NCBI GenBank assembly: GCA_027604665.1
Contig: JADGIZ010000420.1
Coordinates: 1-13,925 of the forward strand
Reading direction: 5' to 3'
Source: Polyrhizophydium stewartii
Lineage: Eukaryota > Chytridiomycota > Chytridiomycetes > Rhizophydiales
Length of the DNA: 13,925 bases
The translations under genes were made by a program, and so were the position numbers. Positions within the stretch are counted from its first letter, which is position 1, and each line of letters opens with the position of its first letter. Below are positions 1 through 6,436 of this stretch, in pieces. Below the pieces are notes generated by a model. It ran no database searches, was not told the DNA's origin, and saw nothing but the letters and a program-made list of their open reading frames with translations.

Positions 1-460
1 AAATTTCATTTGTCTGTGCCCGCATCGCCTTGAGAGTGAAAGTGAGTGAGCGAGAGTGAGAGGCTGTCGTGCGCTGCGGTTGTGCGGCGGGGGAGGGCAG
101 AGGGGCGGCAGCGGCGGGACGGCCGGGATCGGGGCGGTCGCTTTGGCCGGCGGCGAGGTTTGCCTCGAGATCGACGACGCAACAGACCACGGCGGCCGCA
201 CAAGCTCGCCCGCGCGGCGACACCCCTGCGCCTGCGCCGGGCGGCGGCGGCACGCAAGGCACGCCTGCCCGCGTGCGCTGCTTCTGAAGGCGCTGCGGCC
301 CCGCTGCGGCACGACCCCGCTCTCCGGCCGTTTCCGCGAGACCCTCGGCCACGACCGCGACGACCAAGCGACCGCCGGCCGTCGAGGCTGCACCACGCGG
401 CCCTGCCTGCCCTGCCGGCCGGCGTGCTCGGCTCGCAGCCCGCAGAAAGCGAGACCTTGA
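1..460. other. GC-rich stretch with no defensible gene
   Basis: This stretch is extremely GC-rich, so long stop-free frames occur on both strands by composition alone and are mostly Arg/Ala/Pro/Gly-rich. The first 60 bases (GTGAGTGAGCGAGAGTGAGA-like purine repeats) look untranslated, like a leader or an intron. One plus-strand frame at about 160-275 reads as a Thr/Gln/Ala/Pro/Gly-rich disordered segment ending at a GTGCGC sequence. That sequence resembles the GTGCG donors used in the clear genes of this window. It could therefore be an upstream exon of the gene whose end lies at 961, but no acceptor stands out and I cannot confirm it. Confidence 0.3.
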
Positions 461-961
461 GACCAGTGCGGGTGTCTGGGCACGCCGGCGGACGCAGCCG
501 CTGCACGCTGTCGGCGTGGCGGCCGCCGCCTTCGAGTCGCCAGCCGGCACGAGGCCCTGCTGGCCGCTCTCTCGAGACCGACAACGCCGACTTCGACGCC
601 GCCGCTCGCCCCACGGACGGACTCGCCCGGTTCGCGGACGGCGTCTGCATGCTGCATCCCGACACCGCCGCGGCAGCATCTCGCGCCGGCCTTGCGCCGC
701 ACTGTCCCCGACACCCTCGGCTCCTCGTCCGCCAACGAGCGGGGCCGCATTGCCTCCGACATCAAGCGCCTGATCCTCGACGCCGCCGACCCGCTCGCCC
801 CGTTGGCCAGCGGGCTGCCGAGTGGCTCTGGTGCTGCACCCGACATGCAGTCTCAGAGCCACTCGGCAGTGCGCACTTCTGAATCAGCCAAGCCTTGTTC
901 CGGCGATCCCGCCCTTCACAACCCCATGGACATCAACCAACTCGCCAATGAGGATTTATGA
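461..961 (+). CDS. 3' portion of an unrecognised protein (disordered, Ser/Thr/Pro-rich)
   Basis: I do not recognise this gene. The plus-strand frame that ends at the TGA at 959-961 is open from 461. From about 535 it reads like real protein: a short helix-like stretch (RHEALLAALS), a Ser/Thr/Pro-rich tract with several SP/TP sites, then a charged segment (ERGRIASDIKRLILDAAD), a polar tail, and an end in MDINQLANEDL. The balanced, lysine- and asparagine-containing C-terminus is unlike the Arg/Ala-rich noise in the other frames. The start is unknown: the upstream part must come through an intron or lie outside the window, and a frame change near 680 cannot be excluded. The 3' end faces the dehydrogenase gene at only 30 bp. 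No function is proposed. Confidence 0.35.
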   Translation, partial: DQCGCLGTPADAAAARCRRGGRRLRVASRHEALLAALSRPTTPTSTPPLAPRTDSPGSRTASACCIPTPPRQHLAPALRRTVPDTLGSSSANERGRIASDIKRLILDAADPLAPLASGLPSGSGAAPDMQSQSHSAVRTSESAKPCSGDPALHNPMDINQLANEDL

Positions 962-990
962 GATGAAAGCGACAAAGCGCCGATGCGCAT

Positions 991-2011
991 TCACAGCGGC
1001 ACGCCCTTCTCGCCAAGGATGCGGCGGATCGTCTCGTCGGACAGCTGCCACAGCTCCTGCTGCGACGTCTCGTCGAGTGCAAGCGCCGACGGCGGCTTCT
1101 CGACGGCCGTCGGCACAAAGTACTTTCCGGTGATCTTGTTCTTCTCGATGTCTGGATGCGTGGCGAGATACAACTGCGTGAGCGCGCCGACATCAGCAGT
1201 GACCGAGTTCATGTTGATCAGACCCATAAAGAAGAAATAGATCCACGTGTTGTTGAAGGGGTTGGCGCTGTTGTGCCACACGTTGGTTGTGACGAAGCCG
1301 GGGTGCGCCGAGTTGACAAAGACGCCCGAGTCAGGGCCTAGCTGGCGTGAGAGATAGTTGGCCGTCTGGATGTTGGCAAGCTTGCTGTACGAGTACTGGT
1401 ACACCATCTTGGCCGTCGTGATGCTCTTGAGATCAAAGATGGACCGCCAGTCGACGGTGTCGCCGCCGATGCTGGCATGCATCACCGACGATACAAAGAC
1501 GATCCGGGACGGCGCCGACTCCTTCAGCTTGGGCAGCAGCAGCTGTGCGAGCAGCATGTGCGACAGGTGGTTGACGAGGATGTGCGTCTCGATGCCATCA
1601 ATCAGTTTGAAGGGCACACCTGCAGGGGAAGAAGCCAACTTTAGCCTCCAATGCGTGGCTTGCGACACGTACAAGCTCACCTCCGACGCCGGCGTTGAGC
1701 ATCAGCACGTCGAGCCGCAGCCCCTTGGCAAGGAACCAGTCGGCAAAGCGCCGCACGCTGGCCAGGTCGCTCTGCTCCATGACGCCAAACTCGACGGTTG
1801 CGGCGGGCACGCCCGCCTTGGCCTTGATGTCGGCGACAGCGGCGTTGCCCTTGTCCTCGTTGCGGCACGAGACGATGACGTGCGCACCTTTGGCCGCGAG
1901 CGCCACGGCGCTCTCGAAACCGAGGCCGCTGCTGCCGCCGGTGACGATGACGACCTTGCCGGCGAGGTCAGGGATGTCCGCGGTGCTGAAGGTTGGCGTG
2001 GACCAGAACAT
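991..2011 (-). CDS. Short-chain dehydrogenase/reductase (retinol dehydrogenase/WWOX-like), two exons
   Basis: This is a classical-type NAD(P)-dependent short-chain dehydrogenase of 319 aa. Exon 1 is 2011-1681 and exon 2 is 1619-991. The 61-nt intron (1680-1620) has a GTGAGC donor and a CCTGCAG acceptor, and joining across it restores LNAGVG|GVPFKLIDG. The Rossmann cofactor motif TGGSSGLG is at residues 24-31, the structural NAG at 106-108, and the catalytic Ser in VFVSS near 154-155. The catalytic YxxxK is Y186-K190 (YSYSK), followed by HPGFVTT. The ETHILVNHLSHMLL segment (121-134) matches the 'DGxExxxxVNHLGHF' block of retinol dehydrogenase/WW-domain oxidoreductase/protochlorophyllide-reductase-like members. 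No N-terminal signal peptide is obvious; a hydrophobic aromatic patch (TWIYFFFMGL, 235-244) might touch membranes. The start ATG has A at -3. The substrate cannot be inferred. A CATAAA element lies on the minus strand at 959-954, about 32 nt past the stop. Confidence 0.9.
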
Positions 2012-2189
2012 GATGAACTTTGTGGAAAGTCAATAGCAGCCTTTGAATCGACAGCCGTGTCTGCGAGGCACTGCAAGGGTCAGAAAGTGCGATCGGAGCA
2101 GCGCACCCGAGGCCGAGTGCTGCTGCCTCGAGAGCGGCCAAGCAAGCCTGCTCCGCACCCGGAGGCGCGACTCACCACCGGGCAAGTGC
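2012..2189. other. Intergenic region between ankyrin gene stop and dehydrogenase start
   Basis: This 178-bp spacer separates two genes on the same (minus) strand. It must contain the 3' end of the ankyrin transcript and the promoter of the dehydrogenase. I see no canonical AATAAA, TATA box, repeat or small gene in it. It is less extreme in base composition than the coding DNA on either side. Confidence 0.4.
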
Positions 2190-3914
2190 TCAGGGGGTCG
2201 TGCCAAGGCGGCGTCGCGTGACATGTGAAATCCACTTGACGGTTCGCCAGTCTTTCTGTCGCGTGGCTTCCACCCGCAGCTGCCGCCAGTCGACGCCCTC
2301 GGCGTGCTCAGCAAGGAGCTCGGCCATGTCGAAGCGGCACGCCTCAATCGCTGCCCGGCACGCCTGTGTCGAGACGACGCAACCCGCGTCGAGCATCAGC
2401 TGCACGAGGCCATGATGGCCTGTTGCCACCGCCGCCGCAAGTGCCTCGGCCGAGAATCCCTCGGTCCGATGTGCGCTCAAGAAACGCAAGACATGCGGCT
2501 GGTTGTGGAGAGCGGCTTGGTCAAACGCCTCCGTGGTGCACCCCTCGGTGCGGTTCAAGTGCAGGAACTCGAGCGTGGCAAGGTGCCCGTTCTCGGCGGC
2601 CCAATCCATGGCCCGCACGGTGCATCCTTCGGCGCGATGCTCATGCAGGTACCGCACGATCGCCAGATGGCCGTGCTCGGCGGCCCAGTCCATGGCCCAG
2701 GTGCTGGCGGGCGCTTGACAAACTTGGTCAAGATACTCGACGACGGCAAGGTGACCGTGCTTGGCCGCTTCGTCGAGCGCTGCTGCCGGCCAGCGCACGC
2801 TCGGCAGCCGCTCGTGCACGAACTGGATCATGCCGAGGTTGCCGTCGGCTGCGAACGACGTCAGCCCCTCGTCCACGATGCCAAAGCCGCGCGAGATGGC
2901 GAACTCGAGCATCGGCAGATTGTCGTGCAGGATGCATAGCTCGCACAGCGGCAGCATCTGCAAGCGCATTGCGGGCCGGGCTTCAATCAGCCATCTGAGG
3001 ATGGCATCGAGGTTGTGGGCGACAATGTGCTCGAGGGTCGCCTTGTCCATCGAAATGCGCAGGTGCCGCTCGCACAGGATCTGGACAACGTCAAGCCGGT
3101 TGCCGCGCACGGCGCCCTGGAATGCCCGCTGCGCACGCTGCTCGCTGCACAGACGGTCGAGCACCGCCATCTGGCCGTGGCAGCCGGCCGCAACAAGCGC
3201 GGGCGACACCGCCGACGAACCCAGATGCGCCAGCGCGCGCTCCAGCGTCGGCACGTCGCCGCAGCCCGCCGCGCCGACGGCCGTGAGAAGCCTGCGCCAG
3301 CGGTTGCACGCCGAGAACGGCCGCAGGCGCTGGCCTGCAAGCACGAGCAGCTCGCAGGCGCGCACGGAGCTGGTGGCCAGAATGCACAGGTGCTCCTCGA
3401 CGCCGCGCACGCTGCCGCCTTGGACGAGGTCGGTGCCGAGCCGCATTGGTACGCTGATGGCGGTGCCCGGCAGCCTGGCGCTAGCGTCGCCGCTGCCGGC
3501 ACCGCCCAGCAGGCTGAGCTCGCGGACCGCCTGCACGGCACGCAGCATCTCTGGCGAGCGCAGCAGCACGAGCTCGGCGCCGAGCCGCCGCCGAGGCAGG
3601 TGCGGCACCAGCCGCACGTCGTCGTCGACAAAGCACTCCATCCACAGCAGCATTTCGGTTGCGGGCGAGAGCGGCAGGGGCAGCCGCTCGAGCAGGAAGC
3701 GGGCGTGCAGGCCGGCGAGCGCAAACACCATGTCGTCGAGCTCGCGCGGCAGCCGGTCGAGCAGGTCGACCAGGTCGCGGCAGCCGTCAAACTGGCTGGT
3801 CGGCATTTCGCTGGTCGGGAAAGAGTGCTCCTGCGCCACCAGCAAGAGGCTCGCAACTTGTGCCGGCAGCGGCAGGGATCGAGCGAATGGGTGGAGAACC
3901 TTATCCCAATTCAT
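2190..3914 (-). CDS. Ankyrin-repeat protein with F-box-like N-terminus
   Basis: This is an intronless 574-aa protein. Residues about 49-68 (VDLLDRLPRELDDMVFALAG) look like the start of an F-box ('LPxEL..I...'), and a Trp-containing acidic segment follows (LLWMECFVDDD, 89-99). From about 205 to 535 there are ankyrin-type helical repeats. The clearest lie between 380 and 470, for example EAAKHGHLAVVEYLDQ, WAAEHGHLAIVRYLHEHR and WAAENGHLATLEFLHLNR, spaced about 33 residues apart and joined by AEGCT/TEGCT linkers. Earlier and later repeats are degenerate. The architecture suggests a substrate-binding ankyrin domain, possibly recruited to an SCF ubiquitin ligase if the F-box is real; that role is inference. 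The MNWDK start follows a TGA directly and has T at -3, so a later Met (residue 37, MPTSQF) is a possible start. The gene begins only 25 bp after the ODAD4-like gene stops. The TGA stop is at 2192-2190. Confidence 0.85.
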   Translation of the reverse strand: MNWDKVLHPFARSLPLPAQVASLLLVAQEHSFPTSEMPTSQFDGCRDLVDLLDRLPRELDDMVFALAGLHARFLLERLPLPLSPATEMLLWMECFVDDDVRLVPHLPRRRLGAELVLLRSPEMLRAVQAVRELSLLGGAGSGDASARLPGTAISVPMRLGTDLVQGGSVRGVEEHLCILATSSVRACELLVLAGQRLRPFSACNRWRRLLTAVGAAGCGDVPTLERALAHLGSSAVSPALVAAGCHGQMAVLDRLCSEQRAQRAFQGAVRGNRLDVVQILCERHLRISMDKATLEHIVAHNLDAILRWLIEARPAMRLQMLPLCELCILHDNLPMLEFAISRGFGIVDEGLTSFAADGNLGMIQFVHERLPSVRWPAAALDEAAKHGHLAVVEYLDQVCQAPASTWAMDWAAEHGHLAIVRYLHEHRAEGCTVRAMDWAAENGHLATLEFLHLNRTEGCTTEAFDQAALHNQPHVLRFLSAHRTEGFSAEALAAAVATGHHGLVQLMLDAGCVVSTQACRAAIEACRFDMAELLAEHAEGVDWRQLRVEATRQKDWRTVKWISHVTRRRLGTTP

Positions 3915-3939
3915 TCAGATGAGCGAGCGAGCGCTTCCG

Positions 3940-5304
3940 TCAGCACAACAGGTCGGATGCGTTCTTGGGCTGTCGCAGCGGGATCGAGTTCTTGGTCGGG
4001 ATGCCCACAAGCACCAGATCCGCCGTTGTGCCGAGCGACGGCCCGAGCACGGTGGCCGCGCCTTTGGCGTTTGGCTGGAGCTGCTGCACGTTGGCCTGCG
4101 GCATCGTGTGCGGGATCGCATCGACGACGGTCGTCTCGTGCAGGCCGCGCGGGTTGCGGGCACGCCAGAACTCGATGCGGCCGTCAAGATACTTGAGCGC
4201 CTCGTTGACATACACAGACACTTGGCCCTGCCCAGCGGCCATGAACACCGCATCGCTCTCGAGGTCCTTGAGAAACGTGTAGTCGTCGTAGAGCTCCTCG
4301 AGCAGGTTGTGGTCCATCTCGGCGAGGCGTTGCTGGGATGCCATCCGCCGAGGAGATGCGAGTCCTGCGGCGGGCTGCGGGGCGTGCTTGGCATCTCGGA
4401 TGCCTTGCACACGAGAAGGCATCTCCTGCGGGCTCTTTCTGCTCTTCTGCATGCCGGGCTGCGGGGATGGGCTTGACGCCGAGTGCGTCGATCCGGGAAC
4501 GAGTGCTTGAGCACCTCGCTGTGCACCTGGCTTGCTCCTGCGCTGCTCTGCCATCTGCCTGCGCATCCGGGCTGGCGCTATCGGCGGCGGCAGCACGCCG
4601 CTGGGCCGGTCGCTGCCCGGCACAAGCGCTGGTCCCGCAGCGGCGCCGGCGCTGGACCCCGCGGCAGCCGCTGTGCCGCCTTGCAGCATGTGCGGATCCA
4701 TCATCATGATGAGATTGGCCTTGCTATCTCCGTCCACAACAACCGTGCCCGAGCCGGCCGCTGCGGCAGCCGCACGCAGCTTGGCGGCCTGCCGAGCAGC
4801 GCGCATCTTCTCGGCGTCGACCTCGGTCATGGCCCTCTCGATCGCCTCGCGGCACCGCACCACGCCGCGGCGGAACTCGACCTGCTCGCCGCGGATGCGG
4901 TCGCCGCGGTGGTACCACACCATAGCCATCTCAAAGTCGCCTGCCGCAAACAAAGCATCGGCTTTGCACAGTATCCCGCGCGACGACTTGGGCTCGAGCG
5001 CCAGGATTGCCTCGGCGTCCGCCAGCGCGCCAGCGGTGTCGCCTTGCAGCGCTCGACACCGCGAGCGGCAGATCAGCAGATGCGTGCTGCTGGGCTTGAG
5101 CTCGAGTGCGCGCGAGTAGAGCGCAATAGCTGCCGCGTAATCGGCGTGCCTGGTGAACAGATCCGCCTCAGCCACCAGCGACGACAGCAGGATCATCTGG
5201 TCGGTGAGCTTGGGGGCTTCGCTGCCGCCGCGCAGGCCTCCGCCGCCGCCACTCTCTGGCTCGCTGTCGGACCCATCGTCCGCCTCCTTCCTGCGTGGTG
5301 CCAT
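3940..5304 (-). CDS. ODAD4: Outer dynein arm docking complex subunit 4-like TPR protein (TTC25/ODAD4), short form
   Basis: This is an intronless 454-aa protein. After an acidic, Gly-rich leader, three tandem tetratricopeptide repeats span about residues 38-141. The third (GILCKADALFAAGDFEMAMV, then WYHRGDRIR) closely follows the 'GIL.KAe.LY..GDFE.AlvfYHRG' block that I recognise from TTC25/ODAD4, and REAIERAM comes right after it. A long Ala/Pro/Gln/Ser-rich linker (about 175-325) leads to LLEELYDDYTFLKDLE (about 334-349) and NEALKYLDGRIEFWR (about 367-381). These match the family's 'LyvDk.yL..L' and 'YLD....FW' segments. In animals ODAD4 helps attach outer dynein arms to ciliary doublet microtubules. 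Here the second, C-terminal TPR block is missing and the protein ends about 73 residues after the FW motif. The start at 5304 (MAPRRKEADD) has A at -3; the frame stays open upstream, but that part reads as leader. It is divergent from SF3B5. Another TPR protein is possible but less likely. Confidence 0.8.
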   Translation of the reverse strand: MAPRRKEADDGSDSEPESGGGGGLRGGSEAPKLTDQMILLSSLVAEADLFTRHADYAAAIALYSRALELKPSSTHLLICRSRCRALQGDTAGALADAEAILALEPKSSRGILCKADALFAAGDFEMAMVWYHRGDRIRGEQVEFRRGVVRCREAIERAMTEVDAEKMRAARQAAKLRAAAAAAGSGTVVVDGDSKANLIMMMDPHMLQGGTAAAAGSSAGAAAGPALVPGSDRPSGVLPPPIAPARMRRQMAEQRRSKPGAQRGAQALVPGSTHSASSPSPQPGMQKSRKSPQEMPSRVQGIRDAKHAPQPAAGLASPRRMASQQRLAEMDHNLLEELYDDYTFLKDLESDAVFMAAGQGQVSVYVNEALKYLDGRIEFWRARNPRGLHETTVVDAIPHTMPQANVQQLQPNAKGAATVLGPSLGTTADLVLVGIPTKNSIPLRQPKNASDLLC

Positions 5305-5625
5305 TTCAATGCGAAGTTTCTGGCGATAATGGTCGGGGCTAGCGAGGCTCTTGTGTCCGCAATTGTGCGGGCAGGTGTGTGTCCCTCGCCAAACAGATCC
5401 AGGCCGAGGCACGGTGCACATTGTCGCTGCCGACTTCCACGCGCGGACGCTGTGGGGATGTTTCGCGGCTTAGCCGCATGGCCGCTCATCACGCCGTCCC
5501 CCGCGGTGCTCGATCATTGTGCAGCCCGGCGGCTCAGCAGCGGCCCGATATGCTTCGATGACGCAGGCCGAGAAGCTCTGGGTCGCCGCCCCGCTCGCTG
5601 CTCAGACTTGCCCGACAACCACGCA
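5305..5625. promoter_or_regulatory. Divergent promoter region between ODAD4-like gene and SF3B5
   Basis: These 321 bp separate two divergently transcribed starts (ATG at 5304 on minus, ATG at 5626 on plus), so both promoters must lie here or within the adjoining leaders. The only structure I see is a short inverted repeat at 5465-5477 (GCGGCT-T-AGCCGC). There is no clear TATA box. The assignment rests on gene orientation alone. Confidence 0.45.
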
Positions 5626-6218
5626 ATGAACGCGCACCACCAGCTGGAGCACCGTGAGCCGCACGCCCCAACCCCCGGCTGCCGCCACAAGCGCTGCCAC
5701 TGCAGCCCGACTCTCCCTCGTGCGCTGACAATGCTGCACCGCACCCTCGCAACCAGTGCAGGCCCGCTACGTCGGCACAGGCCACGCCGACACGACCAAG
5801 TTGTGAGTCGGCCGCCTCGGACGCCGGTCGCCCGCCAGCGCCGCTGACCACGACGACGCTGCGCTGGACGGCAAACCCGCCGCCTGCCGATGCCGCATGC
5901 GCCGCCGCATGTGCCCGCGCGCAGCGAGTGGGCACAGCACCAGCACCGGGACACGCTCGCGTCCCATGTCGGCCACACCACTCTCATGGCGTACTTTGCC
6001 GTGGCAGAGAACGAGAGCATCGGCCGCCTGCAGGCGCGGTTCGCCGACGTGAGTTGGGCCGCATCGCAGGCCCCGTATTTGGCCGAGGCCGAGATCTTTC
6101 CTTGGCGTCTGAGCCGGGCACGACTGCCGGTGTTGCACCAGATGCAGATGCTCACGCGATGCTGCGACAGAGGATGCTCCAGCCTTGCGGCCCGCCGGTG
6201 CCCAAGGAAGACGACTGA
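5626..6218 (+). CDS. SF3B5: Splicing factor 3B subunit 5 (SF3b10/Ysf3), four exons
   Basis: SF3B5 is a small core subunit of the SF3b complex of U2 snRNP, which recognises the branch site in the nucleus. I assemble exons 5626-5653, 5757-5802, 5925-6048 and 6171-6218, giving 81 aa (the family is usually about 85). The introns are 103, 122 and 122 nt, with GTGAGC, GTGAGT and GTGAGT donors and CAG acceptors; the first two have CTGAC branch-like sites. The product contains, in order, the family's hallmark segments: QLEHLQARYVGTGHADTTK (residues 6-24), FEW then QHRD (25-34), GHTTLMAYFAVAENES (41-56) and MLQPCGPP (68-75). The spacing between AENES and MLQPCGPP is the 11 residues I expect for the family, which supports the last intron. 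The start MNAHHQLEH is slightly shorter than usual, so an upstream start or an extra tiny exon is possible. The first two exons encode only 9 and 15 codons, so simple ORF scans miss them. Confidence 0.92.
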
Positions 6219-6436
6219 GGAGCTCGATATCTTACGGATTTGCTATTTTGAGTAGCCAGTGTGGCCAGGAGCCCCGCTGCTGTCCCCTTGCCGTCGAGAC
6301 GTTGCTCGCTCGCATCTCGAGATGCAGCCCAATGAAGCGCCGTCCCCGTTCAGCAGCATTTTTCTTTTTTTTCTTTTTTGCGGTTTCTCATCCCAAAGCC
6401 AGCGACGACACCCCGACTTCGCAGAGAGCACCGGCC
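6219..6436. promoter_or_regulatory. SF3B5 3' end and UTP21 promoter with T-rich tract
   Basis: This 218-bp interval lies between the SF3B5 stop and the UTP21 start. It contains a 21-nt T tract broken only by two C residues (6359-6379), striking in a GC-rich locus and typical of nucleosome-depleted fungal promoters. It also has a perfect 14-bp palindrome, GCATCTCGAGATGC (6312-6325), about 110 bp before the UTP21 ATG. The promoter role is inferred from position; no TATA box is obvious. Confidence 0.45.
6312..6325. repeat. Perfect 14-bp palindrome upstream of UTP21
   Basis: GCATCTCGAGATGC reads identically on both strands. It sits about 112 bp upstream of the UTP21 start codon and 34 bp before the T-rich tract. 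A symmetric site of this size could bind a dimeric transcription factor, but a single occurrence is weak evidence. Confidence 0.6.

Noticed and set aside
6..665. Long minus-strand open frame (219 codons) at the window start
   Set aside because: Most of it is Arg/Ala/Gly-rich low-complexity text typical of stop-free frames in GC-rich DNA, with no recognisable domain.
2304..4476. Long plus-strand open frames opposite the ankyrin and ODAD4 genes
   Set aside because: They mirror real minus-strand coding sequence with clear ankyrin and TPR motifs; their own products are Arg/Ser/Ala-rich and lack any domain.
5305..5421. N-terminal extension of the ODAD4-like protein up to 5421
   Set aside because: The extra 39 codons look like untranslated leader (Cys/His/Arg-rich), while ATG at 5304 has a good context and opens an acidic leader before the TPRs.
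4483..5847. 454-codon plus-strand open frame running from inside ODAD4 through the divergent promoter
   Set aside because: It is antisense to ODAD4 and then overlaps SF3B5 exons in a frame other than theirs; the product is His/Arg/Ala-rich with no family resemblance.
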